The translations under genes and the position numbers were made by a program. Shown piece after piece: positions 9,669 to 20,274 of a stretch of 64,000 bases of DNA; within the stretch, counting starts at the first letter, position 1; every line of letters starts with the position of its first letter. Origin of the DNA: Anthonomus grandis grandis (Eukaryota; Arthropoda; Insecta; Coleoptera; Curculionidae); contig NC_065554.1 in the NCBI RefSeq assembly GCF_022605725.1, positions 1,073,100 through 1,137,099 of the forward strand, in the 5' to 3' direction. Below the pieces are notes generated by a model, which saw only the letters and a list, made by a program, of their open reading frames with translations, ran no database searches and was not told the origin of the DNA.

Positions 9669-10165
9669 TGTAACGAAATTCGGGAACACACTTTTATTGT
9701 CAACGTCAAAAAAACACTAACCTAACTCGCCTTGACTGTCGTTTAATTGTTTCCAAGGTAAAAACTGACTAAACAATTAAAACTGAATGATTTGTCACGA
9801 AGCGCGTCCTTTTTAAAACCCGATGGAACAGTTTCGAAATATTTAGAATTATCTTCATTGTTTTTGCCCAAAGAGACCAATAATTTTAGGAGAATACTGA
9901 CAGTCAAAGCAAGCAAGTATATAAATTCTAGAAAATTAGAACTACAGGGATTTACAATAATATAACCTAAATAACCTAAATTGGGGCCAAAATGGGGCTC
10001 TCAAACAAGATGAACTACTTAAAAACTAAAGACTATAGATGAAAATAATAAACCAAACGTAAGTAGAACCCTAAAGAAACCCTACGAATCAACTTTAACT
10101 ACAGAATACTAATAAAATTGTACAAAAACTAGCAGAATAATTAACGTATTTACATTTTCATAATA
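9669..10165 (-). repeat. Gypsy 5' LTR
   Basis: This is the upstream LTR for the minus-strand element, 497 bp, the same length as the other LTR. The promoter and the start of transcription should lie here; no precise TATA site is claimed. Confidence 0.95.
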
Positions 10166-10169
10166 ATAT
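10166..10169. repeat. Gypsy target-site duplication ATAT, right
   Basis: ATAT directly follows the 5' LTR and directly precedes GTTACCGCTAA, the first bases of the long-TIR element. Confidence 0.65.
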
Positions 10170-10760
10170 GTTACCGCTAATATCCAAAATCCGCTAATAT
10201 GTATAATAGCTAGACATATTGGGAATTATGCGTAAATACTAAAACCGTTGGTAGTTATGCAAAATAACGGCGCGTATCAGAAATTATCGATAACTACTAA
10301 AATCACTTAGATTCAATTAGAAATTAAATTATTTATAATTATTAAAGATTTCTTAATAAGTTTTTATTATTGTACGTTTATGACCACGGTTGCTCCTGAT
10401 TTCATGTTATGACATAGTATATGAGCAAACTATAAATTATATGAGTGAACTTGTGAAAAGATCGGCTTAAATCGCATTTTTTCCAATAGTGCGGGACAAA
10501 CAGCACAAGTTTTTACTATCGCAATGGTCCACAAAAACACTCAAATACGTCTTTTTTCAGCTCATACACTAAAGAAAAAATAGAACTTCACAAATGCCGT
10601 GTTACCATTTCAATTTTTTTTTAAGCGGTTTTAGGAAAAAGAACGTTAATAACTTTTTTTGCTTTGAAGACCTTATTTTTGAGCTTAGAATAACATATAT
10701 CTTGTTCTACTTTTTATTTTTAATCCAAAATCTAACATGAATAAGCTAAATTAATACTAT
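10170..10760. repeat. Left TIR of 11.7-kb element
   Basis: It is the inverted counterpart of 21278-21843. Similarity runs from GTTACCGCTAATATCC inward to about AAATCTAACATGAATAA. This TIR has about 40 bp (around 10251-10290, including AATAACGGCGCG) missing in the other TIR, so the two ends have diverged. Confidence 0.85.
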
Positions 10761-10814
10761 TCATTTTTCAATTTATCTCTTTCTTTGAAGAATTTTTTGT
10801 TTTGTTTATTACAG

Positions 10815-10982
10815 GTCGCAGGGCCAGACTCAAAGACAGCAGAGATTGATTTGAGACAGGATTGCTTTACGCATGGATAATTCTATGTAGCCTGTTCTAG
10901 AACAAGTTCACCAAAAAATTTATCAATTCTGGCACAAGAAGGCAAAACAAAAAAAGTTGTTTACAAAGAAGTTCTTCAGTAG
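10815..10982 (+). pseudogene. Helitron/PIF1-type helicase C-terminal tail
   Basis: The frame follows a splice-acceptor-like TTATTACAG and reads through DCFTHG, a stop, FYVACSR, then NLSILAQEG and VVYKEVL, ending at a stop. The TxGQxYVAxSR block followed by a GKTKxVVYKEVL tail is the recognised C-terminus of Helitron-encoded and other PIF1-like helicases; the Gln of the block is the TAA stop here. Walker motifs are absent, so only about 55 codons remain. It sits just inside the left TIR, which may be chance capture or the last trace of an element-encoded helicase. The mirrored copy has the same stop. Confidence 0.7.
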
Positions 10983-11076
10983 AACTTTTCTTTTATTTTC
11001 AAATTTCACGCGAGCAACGCCGCGGGCATTTAGCTAGTTCATAAAGCGTTTGTTGACATTTAGTAGAATTATTTAT

Positions 11077-12387
11077 TTTTATTATTTTTTTATTTTGCTT
11101 TAGGTCTCTTTGGGATGCAATTCTACTAGTAACTTCAAGTATGTCGATCTGGGTATCTGTGTCTATAGGTATCTTGTATGGACTTCTCAATTTTCGGATC
11201 TTCTGGCACCGTGATTACCACTTTGAGTATCTGTTGCAAGAGGGCTACCTACTTTTATAGCTGTGTATACTGTGTCGGCCAATTTTAAGGCCTGCTATTT
11301 TCTTAAAATTATCTACTTTACGTAGTAATAATAACTAACGTAGTAATAATGTCTTTGTTCGGGACAGTATTATTTTCCCTTAATTTCATAATGAGTTTAA
11401 GTGTAGTGGCAACAGCGCTCATCTGTCAATCTATTTATAATTACGCCTTGTTATTTCCCCGCTCCCCGGACCATAAGTTAGTCGTCTATTGTCATCCATT
11501 CGGTAACAATTAAGTAACGTCGCGCGGCCGCCGTGTTTTGGCCCTCTGTAATTATGCGGTTACTCATGTAAATTTTAAGTTTAATGTTTGTTAAATACTC
11601 CCGATAACTGTGTAAGAAGTGTTTATTTGTTTTCTTTATCATTTGAAACTCAAGTATGAATAAATTACGTTCTGAGTACGAGGAATTCGTAGTTTATCAT
11701 TTGCCCTATATCCGAGTATTTTAAGTGGATAAAGCAGCTAAGACGGGTAGTTTTAGCTGGCCCCCACAGTCTTCTTCTCCCGTTTGTGTTTTCGCATCTG
11801 TAGATTCCTTAGCTACTATTTATTATATAATTATTTAATCTTTTTTCATATTTTGCGATCTTAACGTTTTGTTCCTTTTTTGTCTGATGTCTTTCGTATT
11901 TGTCACTTTTATATTCTGCAACCGTTAAGTTTTGTTAAGCCTATTTGCTTTGCTAAAGTTTTAATATTTTTGTGTACATTTTGCGTCTGGTCAAAAAACT
12001 TCATTAGTTCGTCAACCCTAGTTTTCAGTACTTCAAGGTTTCTCGATATGATCCAAAATATATTCTGTGCTTCTGGAGTAGCGTTTCGTTTCCTTTTTTT
12101 GTTGTTGTTGCATACTGCGTCTTCCTCTTCACTTGTCTGGTGTTTCTTTACCTCCGACGATATGGTCCCCTTTGCAAATGGGGGTGTCCTGGATATACTG
12201 TTTCTCGCTGGGAAGAATCCATCTCTAATAATTCCTTTCTCGTTCCTTTCTCAGTCGCATAGGACTGCTCCCAGGCCTGGTTCCCTGCCAATGGAAATGA
12301 GCAGTTTTTTGGTTGACGGTCGGACGCGGCCTGCTCAACCGCATCACCGACCGGAACTGGGGATCCGTGCCGCTGCTCCGTAAACTT
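11077..12387 (-). pseudogene. R1-like LINE ORF1 (gag) fragment, upstream piece of second copy
   Basis: On the minus strand, frames give AVCNNNKKRKRNATPEAQN followed by a helical stretch with LEVLKTRVDELMKFFDQ. Further on come TAIKVGSPLATDTQ and KIEKSIQDTYRHRYPD. This order resembles ORF1 of R1-clade LINEs, including the RKRNATPEAQ type motif and the KVG-PLATD segment. Several stops and frameshifts break it, and about 250 bp in the middle (near 11300-11540) give no match. It lies downstream of a second R1-like LINE in the same orientation, so it is a separate insertion or a tandem copy. ORF2 of this copy is absent. The open frame on the plus strand at 11880-12383 is its shadow. Confidence 0.6.
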
Positions 12388-12636
12388 TTCTCCTGTAGTT
12401 TTACCCTGCTATTATTTATTTATAGTTCTTGTCCATAGCCGAGTCATTATCATGTTATCAATTTATTTTATTTTCATTTTGTTTGCCCTCGAAAACCTAA
12501 TAGCGCCGGGATCGGAAATATCAAGGGTTGACCAAGAGCGGTCGAAATAGAAAGACGAAAAGAGTCTCGCCCCAAGTTTAGAGGAAAGAAGGCGAGGGTG
12601 AAGGAAGGAAAGTGAGTATGAAGGTAAGTACCTGAG
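12388..12636. other. GC-richer LINE 5' UTR-like stretch
   Basis: Between the two LINE pieces lies non-coding DNA that is richer in G and C than the surroundings (around 12480-12620). It probably belongs to the 5' UTR of the second LINE copy. No gene is seen. Confidence 0.4.
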
Positions 12637-13750
12637 CCGCCCTTTGCAGACAGTGATCCAATCTCGCCGTAGAAGCATTCGAGATTGGATAACTGGGAAT
12701 CAACTCGTTTATTACTTCCGACACTCTATCATCTGTCAATTTTATTGGTTCTGTACCGCATTTTATGTTTTTCCTGACAATGTGATAGGCTTGTCTTCAC
12801 AGGTCGTTCTCCAGTTCATTACAGAGTTCTTTCCATATTTTTGTTTTTTCCTTTCTAATTTCGTCCTTGAGCGCTTTTCTTGCGTTTATGTGTTCTTCAT
12901 GGGCAGCACTTCGCTGTTCGACTGTTGCCAAGTCAAATTTTGTTTGTATGAGACCTTTGTTTTGCCCTGCGACTTCTTTGGCAGCTCTTTCTTAGTGTCT
13001 CTATTTTTTACTCCACCAGTATGGGTTCTTTGTCTGGTCCATAATGTTTATCTGTAGAATCGTTGAGAATCTTTCTGACCATATTTGTCAGATTGTAGTG
13101 ATTTTCTGGTTTTTCTCTCGGTTAATTCATTGATATAATTTTTAACGAGAATTTTAACAGCTATATGTAGATGTAGTGATAAGGGCTCGTGATCCAAAAC
13201 CCTCCACTCTCTAATTTTTTTAGCTATTCCTTGCGTAGATAGAGTTAAGTCTATATGAGATCTCGAGTTTCTCCTTACGAATGTGGGGGTTCCGTCATTA
13301 TGAACTGCTAGTCCAAGTCTTGCCCCGGGCTCCAAGATATATTGTTCTTTTCTATCAGTTTCCGGCGAACCCCATTCTTCTGCTTTCGTATTGAAATCAC
13401 CAGCTACTACTGCCTCTCGTTCTGTAGTCTCTACCATATCTAGCAGTGTATCAATGTAAGTTTTATGTTGTTGCAGCAGAATATTTGGAGATGCCTAAAA
13501 CCCATAGATTTTCTGAAGTCCCAGCACTCATAACCTTCTTTCGTAACCCTCTTGACATTAATGTTTGTGTTTAAGAGTTTAACCAGGCCACCCACCTTGC
13601 CCTGTCTGTACTCCAGAGTGACTTTTTTGTTAATTTTATATTTGAATCACTCACTACTAAAATATCTGTAGATTCTTTTGCTGCAACTTTCGCTGCCATA
13701 TCGTGGGCACCAGCGGAGCGGTCGGCGTTTATTTGGAGCATCTTCAACAT
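12637..13750 (-). pseudogene. R1-like LINE ORF2, endonuclease and linker only
   Basis: The frame starts MLKMLQINADRSAGAHDMA and reads KESTDILVVSDSN, the usual N-terminus of the APE-like endonuclease of R1-clade elements. After a frameshift it continues (13437-13048) with VAGDFNTKAEEWGS and SRSHIDLTLST and ends near VLDHEPLSLH, so the GDFN, SHIDLT and DHEPL catalytic blocks can be seen. A linker follows with NPYWWSKK and RKALKDEIRKEK-like charged helices. The copy stops near 12637 before any reverse transcriptase domain. At least three frameshifts or stops make it non-functional. This protein would nick target DNA in an intact relative. Confidence 0.8.
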
Positions 13751-13941
13751 ATTTAATTGGATTTAATAAATAAGTAAAATATGTAAAATTAATTAGGAAC
13801 TGGTACTAGAAAGAATATATCACAGTCTTTTTACAGTCGGTCAAAGTTCATATCACAGTTTTATCACATATTAGGTTTCTCTTTATGACAGTCGTATTTT
13901 CTCTACTTCTTGGCTTGCGAAATGGCTCTCTTAAAAGCAGT

Positions 13942-15358
13942 TCATCGGCCTGTTCCCAATTTGTGTCCCTTATTGCAGAACACAATCTTTAGAGAGGTGA
14001 CTGGTCTTGAGTGGTCCTTACCACAATTTATGCATATACTACGTTTTTATGTTTTCCATAGTTTCTTCTATTTTTTGCTTAAGGAATTTCACTGCTTGAT
14101 CGTTTTTATCCGTCACCAAGAGAACACTGCCACTTTTTGCCTCTTGCATTTTCTGAATTATCTTTTTACTGTGCCTCTTAATTTGGCTTTCAGTTCTTTT
14201 GCAATCTCTTCAAAGGGGTTGTTGCCCTTCTCGAGGATTATGACAGTTGTGCCTCTCTGCCATCTCCTTCTGTCATTTTCTTTTATTTTTTCTTCTTTCT
14301 GCAGGTCTTTCTCATTGTTTGTATAGATGGTTACGTATGTATTTTGGCCATAAAAAATGGCCTCAACCATTTTTTTAAACCTGTGAATTTCCATTCCTTC
14401 TATTTTATGGATTGTCACTTTATCATCATCTATAGTTTCCTGTCGCAGTTCTATTAAACGATCCCAAAGTTCCTTCTCACTAGTTCCCTGGTTTATTCTA
14501 ATGATCTTTTGATTTGTGATTTCTTGTGATCTTCACTGCTGTGCGGTTGTACCCCTCAAAATTGGCTTCCGTGTCGATGATTTCTCGATATCGCTCTTTA
14601 AACAGCGCCTCGATGCTCGTACACATTTCTAATTCGTTTGCACATACTAAAATGACTTTAACCGTTGCCTCTTTTGTTTTGAGGGGGTTACCTACTTTTA
14701 TTTCCGTGTTCAGATAAACACTGTCCTTCCAGTCCCTTTAAGGTTCCGTGTTCCATACATCGTAAGATGTTAGTTTTCCTGTGTCAAGTAGATCTCTTTC
14801 ACCTTGCTGAGTCCACACTGAAGTTTGTGTACCTTCATCTACCTTCTCCCTTTTTTTATTAGGAAACTATTAAAGTTCTTGTAGAGTTCCCTTTCCACTT
14901 TACTGGCCGCTTGATTGATAGTCTGTGCTAGCCCTTTTACTTGTTTGTAGACATTTTTATTTGCTCGTCCGAACTCTACTAATTCGTTTATGTTTTGAAA
15001 TAATTCTGTAATATTTTATTGCATCCTTTGTTGTGCTTCCATCTTGTGGCATTCTCTTTCGGGTTTTAGAGATGTTTCTGTAAGCGATACATCCGTACGT
15101 TTGCTCTTATCCATTATACTTGTAAAAAAAACGACTCGCCGATGCGTTTGAACCTCTCCTTACAACATCAGGTGAATTAAATGTTCCTCTTATTGATCTT
15201 CTGCGTTATTCAAGGTCTTCAAGTCTTAGTAGTAGTTTACGTTAATCTTCGTCAATACTTTGGCTACATAGTTCGGTGTTAGTGCTACTTAGTTTCTTGG
15301 ATTCTGTGTTCCGTAATGGTAGATTGTCCCCCTCAGAATCCGTGGAATAGCCCTCCAT
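13942..15358 (-). pseudogene. R1-like LINE ORF1 (gag), broken
   Basis: From the minus-strand start at about 15358 the frame reads MEGYSTDSEGDNLPLRN, then after a stop RRGSNASASR. A second frame reads KSKRTDVSLTETSLKPE and VKGLAQTINQAASKVEREL. Next come EGTQTSVWTQ and IKVGNPLKTKEATVKVI. The frame 14418-14158 gives KMVEAIFYGQNTYVTIYTN. A degenerate zinc knuckle CINCGKDH near 13970-14040 closes it. The order matches R1-clade ORF1, which ends in CCHC knuckles, and ORF2 follows in the same orientation about 190 bp later. Frameshifts separate the pieces. The region 15359-15650 upstream looks like a G/C-richer 5' UTR. Confidence 0.7.
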
Positions 15359-15765
15359 AGCGGAGGAGTAGGATTCCCCAGTATAGCACATACCATTGTG
15401 TTACAGCGTTACTCGTACGCCACCATTCGCCCCCGGACTATAAGCAATCGAATGACCTCGGTTTGTCGCGCTGTTTCTCGTGCTCGTGCGTCGACGCGTA
15501 CTTCGGAGAAAATCGTCTGGCTCTCCGAAGTTTCTGACGAATTCGAGATGATTGGATGGTTGCTGGTATAATATAAAGGAGGATTGTTTGGCGCGGAGAA
15601 TTTATAAATCAAGCAACCTACCGCAAAATTTACTCACACTGGGCACAGTATTTTATGTTTGCTTGTCTTGTTGTTGTTCGTAGTGGTTGTAAAATCTTTT
15701 ATTTCATGCATCAAGAGATACTATTTGTTATAAAATTGACCAAATCAAATTAGTGTTAAAGAAGA
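15359..15765. other. LINE 5' UTR-like DNA and hAT leader
   Basis: The first 250 bp are G/C-richer with several CG-containing short motifs, in keeping with the 5' UTR of the R1-like LINE on the minus strand. The last 150 bp lead into the ZBED5-like transposase on the plus strand. No other gene is seen. Confidence 0.4.
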
Positions 15766-17630
15766 ATGGAGTGCTGGCTTAAAGGTGTTGCAAAAAATGT
15801 GATTCGTTTGGATGATGCGTCAGATCAAGGTGATATGAAGGCGTCAAGTTCTAGTTTTATGGTCTCAAGTTCAAGTAGTAAAACATCTAATAACACACTG
15901 AAGGTGAAAAAAACGAAAGTATGACGAATCATACATTAATCTCGGATTTGTTGATTCTAACGGCTCACCTCTCTGTATGTTGTGCAGCAAACTCCTTCTT
16001 AATAGTTCGATGGTACCTGCTAAGATGCGCTGACATTTAGGAACTGTACATCCCGACTTCAAAAACAAAAGTAAAGAATTTTTTCTACGTAAAAAAGAAC
16101 AATTATTAAGAAGCCAAAAAACTATGACGTATGCGACTCAGACTGTGAATGAAAAGGCCACGGAGGCATCGTATTTGGTTAGTTACCGCAGTGCCCAAGC
16201 AGGAGAAGCGCACACTATCGCTGAAAAGCTAATAAAACCATGTGTGGTAGACATAACAAAATGTAGGCTCGACGAAAAATCTGTAAAGCATCTTTCTACA
16301 GTACCGCTTTCGAACGATACAGGTACGCGCCGAATTGGGGATATCTCAGCAAACATAAAACAAGAACTGGTTTCACGGCTTCAAAATAACAAATTCGTCT
16401 TGCAAATGGATGAGTCGACTGATGTCGCTGGACTGGCCGGCCATCTTGCTAGTAATTGTGCGATATCCATGTAAACATTCACTCGAAGAAGACTTGCTTA
16501 TGTGCTCATCGCTGCCTACTAACACAACCGGAGAAGACATTTTTAACAGGATTAATATATTTTTTAAAGAAAACCCAACTCGATTGGAACGATTGCATTG
16601 GAGCCAAGGCAATGATAGGTAGAACAGCAGGAGCAATATCACGAATAAAAATGAAAGCGCCAATTTGTAATTCCAGCCACTGCATCCTGCGTAGACAACC
16701 ACTCGCTGTTAAGAAAATGCAAACAAATCTAAAATTGGTTCTTGATGAGTCAGTAAAAATAATAAATTTTGTCAAGTCACGTCCACTACAATCCCGATTG
16801 TTCCCAATATTATGTGAACATTATAGTAGCGATCATAAAACACTATTGCTCCATACTAAAGTGAGATGGTTGTCTCGGGGTAAAATTTTGAGAAGGCTTT
16901 TTGAACTAAGAACAGAATTAGAAACTTTTCTAGACTAGACTAGCATTTTTAGCAGACATATTTGGAAAACTTAACCAATTAAATCTGCCACTACAAGGAA
17001 AACAGACAACAGTTTTATGTTATGCGAACAACAAAATAACTGCCTTTAAAAGAAAATTAGATTTTTGGATTACTTATTTTGGTAAGAGAGAAATCGGAAG
17101 CTTTTTATTGCTAAGTTAGTTGCTTAGCCACCATAGTCTTAGTCATACAGAAATAGTTCAAAATGAAATATTTGTTGGATTGGTGCAATATCTCAATTAT
17201 CTGCAAGGGACTTTTGAATCTTACTTTCCTGAAGAACAGATACAAAACTGAAAATAAACTCATGGATTTAAAACCCTTTTTCATCTAAATGCAGAAGCCT
17301 GAAAATATGTCAAATCAGATCAATGAATCATTTCTAGAAATGACATCGGATACAAGCATGGAATCATTGTTCAAAACAGTTTTACTAAATGATTTTTGGT
17401 GCAGGTTTCGTGATGAATATCCACAATTTGCCACAGAAGCTTTGAATGTTCTTCTGCCGTTCCCAACAACGTATTTGTGTGAAACGGGATTTTCAGCATA
17501 TACAGCTACAAAAACAAAATACCGCAATAGACTGGATGCCGAACCAGACATGAGAATTCAAAATTCTTCTATCAAGCCTGACATTACCCAGTTGATGAGG
17601 AATAAAAAACAATTACATGCCTCGCATTAA
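15766..17630 (+). pseudogene. ZBED5-like hAT transposase, multiply frameshifted
   Basis: It starts MECWLKGVAKNVIRLDD. A BED-type zinc finger follows in another frame, with CMLCSKLL and then HLGTVHPDFKNKS (Cys pair and His pair). The next frame (16124-16474) reads NKFVLQMDESTDVAG, which contains the first catalytic Asp of hAT transposases. The frame at 16456-16938 gives IGRTAGAISRIK, NSSHCILRRQPLA and LLLHTKVRWLSRGKIL, the central block of this family. The C-terminal hATC dimerisation part (17289-17630) has TYLCETGFSAYTATKTKYRN. Between 16940 and 17288 the reading is broken. Intact relatives are about 600-650 residues. Vertebrate ZBED5 and GTF2IRD2 derive from this lineage. The start is chosen because it matches the family N-terminus. 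Confidence 0.85.
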
Positions 17631-17639
17631 ATGAACTTA

Positions 17640-18377
17640 GTGTTATCATTTGCTTACTAACTCACTACTTACTGAATCTATCTTTTTTTGTATGATTATT
17701 AATAAACAATTCACTTATAACTGCTTTTGCTTTTAGTTTAGAGTCTAGGGTTCCGTTAAAGATTTATTTTTTTAAATGGGTTCCGTCACGAAAAAAGTTT
17801 GAGCAACATTATTCTATTGAATAGCAATACCACGAAGAACGTTCTAGCTGGAAAGGAAAAGCAGTGAGAGCAAGTATGAGACAAGGATGGAAATAGAGTC
17901 GAGAGTCAGTATTTTCTACGTATTTCGAGAGCAGGAATATTTCAATATATAAGCGGGATCGTGAGGCAGAGCAAGGCAATTCAATTCGACGGGACGACGA
18001 GACAACGAATACAATTCAATTCAGTTCGGAGCTTAATACAAGCCAATATTTCATGCGCCATAGTGTTTTAGAGTTTAGTTGCGCCGACACGAATTTACGT
18101 TTACTGCGCAACAATTTGATACTGAAAATATTACTTTGTCAAATTGATATCAGGAAATTCTTCGAAAGAGGTAAGTCAAAACAAAACAAAACCTAATATG
18201 ACTATTTGATTTCTTAATTCAAACCACAAAGTTAACAAATTTTGAATATAGCAATATTACTTTAACTGATAAGTCCGAAGTAAATGATATTTGAATGTAA
18301 TGTTATTATATTTATTTTGATCTCTTTTTTCCGTATTTTCATGCTATGCCTACTATGCTAACAGCGTAATAGAAATT
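17640..18377. other. Leader of the DUF4371 hAT gene, promoter-like
   Basis: After the ZBED5-like frame there is AT-rich DNA, then a G/C-richer block (17860-18170) with ATATATAAGCGGG at about 17956, a TATA-like element, and GAGGTAAGT at about 18168, which looks like a splice donor. This could be a promoter with a first non-coding exon for the DUF4371 hAT gene. Expression is not shown. Confidence 0.35.
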
Positions 18378-20274
18378 TTGTGTATCCATTTTTTACGGAC
18401 AACACGCGAAAAAAGAAAAAAATGTCGGAAAAGTAGCAGTGGAAGTGATGAAAATGACAGCTATGATAAAACTACTCATTTAATGTCAAGATCATTACAT
18501 GCTAACATTGGACAAGCGTCACATTCTCCAGAAGCTGTTATATATCTGTTGCCGACTATTCTTCTCCATCGACGTCCCAACAAACTTATGACATCAACGT
18601 CGATCCTGAAATTATAGTGGACGATGGATATCATGGAAATGATCTGGGTCGTCATGTTGGGTTGGCTACCCAGGTATCGACGGAAAAGAAGAGGGAGTTG
18701 GATAAATAATCCTTAAATCCTGCCCAGAAATTACGATTTTGAAAATGATTTGAAAAGAAAGCCATTTGAAAAAAAAATTTAATCATGCTTGGTTGGATCA
18801 ATCTTCGAATATATTAGCCATGGTGCATCATGGAGAAATTTTGGGATCATTTATGGTCAGGCCACATATAAAAAATATGCATGGAGACTGCCGAAAGTAT
18901 GCAACGACCAACCTTCATCTAACAGAGACAAATGATGCAAAAAATTTTCTTGAAAATGTTCCTGTAGACATCTAACTGCAAAGTGGACACCAAAAAGCAA
19001 TCGATGAAAACAGACAAATATTGTCATCAATTATTTCTTGTATAGTATTTTGCGGTACACATGATATGCCTATTAGGAGAAAACAAACAGAGGAGGGTGT
19101 TTTAGTAGATTTATTGAAGTTGAGAATCAATTCAGGGGATGATAAATTAAAGAGTCACCTAGGAAAGTGCCGTCGCAATACAGTTTACACATCTCCAAAA
19201 ATACAAAACGAATTGATAAATTTATGTGACGAAGTTATTAAGGAGAATATAATAAGTGAGGTTCAGAAGACCATGGCTTACTCAGTCTTAGCTGATGAAA
19301 CAGCAGACCTAGCTGGGAAAGAACAGCTGTCAATAGAGATGCGATTATACGACGAAAGCAAAAGGAAAATCAGAGAAGAATTTGTAGAGTTCATTGAACT
19401 AAAAGCTCAAAATGCTTCAGCAATTGCCGAAGCAATTGACAATTTCTTGATTAAAGCAATTGACAATTTGTTGATTAGTTCTAACCTCCCAATCAAAGAT
19501 TGCGAAAGGTGTGGATTCGATGGCTGTTTTACAATGGCTGGGAAAGAGGGTGGCGTACAAGCCATTTTGAGAAAAAAATATCCTCGTGCTTTATATTTTT
19601 ATTTTTCAAGTCACAAACTTAACCTTGTTGTGAATGATGCGAACGAAATGCCAGAAATTAGAAATACTTTTGCCACTGTAAAAGATGGTATAAAGGTTTT
19701 CAGAGAATCGTCTACACGTCGAAATTACGCTCCAAACCTATCACGCATGTGTGAGACGAGTTGATCCGAAAAATACAAATCAATCAGAAAGTTTTCTCAA
19801 AATTTCCCAGAGCTTAAGAAATCTCTAGAAACGTTATCCGTAGAGGAAATATATGCCACCGGAAAATCTGCATATCAGTTGCATTCAGCCGTTACAAAAC
19901 AAGTGTTTATTATTGCTCCACAAACAATAGCCAAATATTCAGCAGTTTTAAAACCAGTCGTTAGCGCACTGCAAGCTAAATCGATCGACATGATCTCGGT
20001 GGGAGAACACATCTAAAATATCAAAGATATTCTCAGAAATGACCACGAGTTTCCTGATAGAGTAATGAGTAATTAAATGCTTCAAAAAGCGCGAGCTGTT
20101 GCAATGGATTTGAACATAGAAATGTCGGTTCCACGTCTTGCTTACAAGCAAATACATAGAAGTAATCCGCCATCAGACAATGATAACGAATATTGGCGGC
20201 GTGAGTGCTTAATCAATAATATTGTTGATTATTTTAAGTGGGTTACAAACCTTAATGAAAAAAAACAATGCTAA
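18378..20274 (+). pseudogene. DUF4371/ZMYM1-like hAT transposase, broken
   Basis: An N-terminal low-complexity stretch (KRKKCRKSSSGSDEND) is followed by KKFNHAWLDQSSNILAMVHH and CRKYATTN, the zinc-finger-side region of ZMYM1-like hAT proteins. DUF4371 follows: SGDDKLKSHLGKC, then YSVLADETADLAGKEQLS with the first catalytic Asp (19021-19764). Later blocks read GFDGCFTMAGKEGGVQAI and FYFSSHKLNLVVND. After a stop at about 19762 the frame goes on with SEKYKSIRKFSQNFPELK and ALQAKSIDM, ending NYFKWVTNL-like at 20274. The hATC dimerisation end is missing. Stops and frameshifts make it inactive. The right arm has 13 bp fewer near 19180, which breaks the frame there. Confidence 0.85.

Larger units (their letters stand above)
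4202..10165 (-). mobile_element. Full-length Ty3/gypsy LTR retrotransposon (left arm only)
   Basis: Two 497-bp LTRs (4202-4698 and 9669-10165) enclose a minus-strand Gag-Pol. They are flanked by ATAT duplications. A primer-binding-like site follows the 5' LTR and a polypurine tract precedes the 3' LTR. I counted three LTR differences by eye, about 0.6%, so insertion is recent. The right arm has the uninterrupted AT-repeat target at about 42058-42068. No env-like frame is seen between the polypurine tract and pol. Integrase is frameshifted, so this copy is probably not autonomous. The element sits directly against the outer end of the long-TIR element at 10170. Confidence 0.95.

Noticed and set aside
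9251..9725. Open frames on the plus strand over the Gag N-terminus
   Set aside because: They are shadows of the repeated coiled-coil coding DNA on the other strand.
11880..12383. 167-residue plus-strand frame
   Set aside because: It is antisense to the R1-like LINE ORF1; the minus strand carries the family motifs.
12644..14717. Hydrophobic plus-strand frames resembling membrane proteins
   Set aside because: They are antisense to LINE ORF1 and ORF2 and mirror in the right arm; hydrophobicity comes from A-rich sense DNA.
16124..20274. One of the two internal hAT genes as the transposase of the long-TIR element
   Set aside because: hAT elements make 8-bp duplications and have short ends; one of the genes has its own CAGTGGCGG-type end inside the element.
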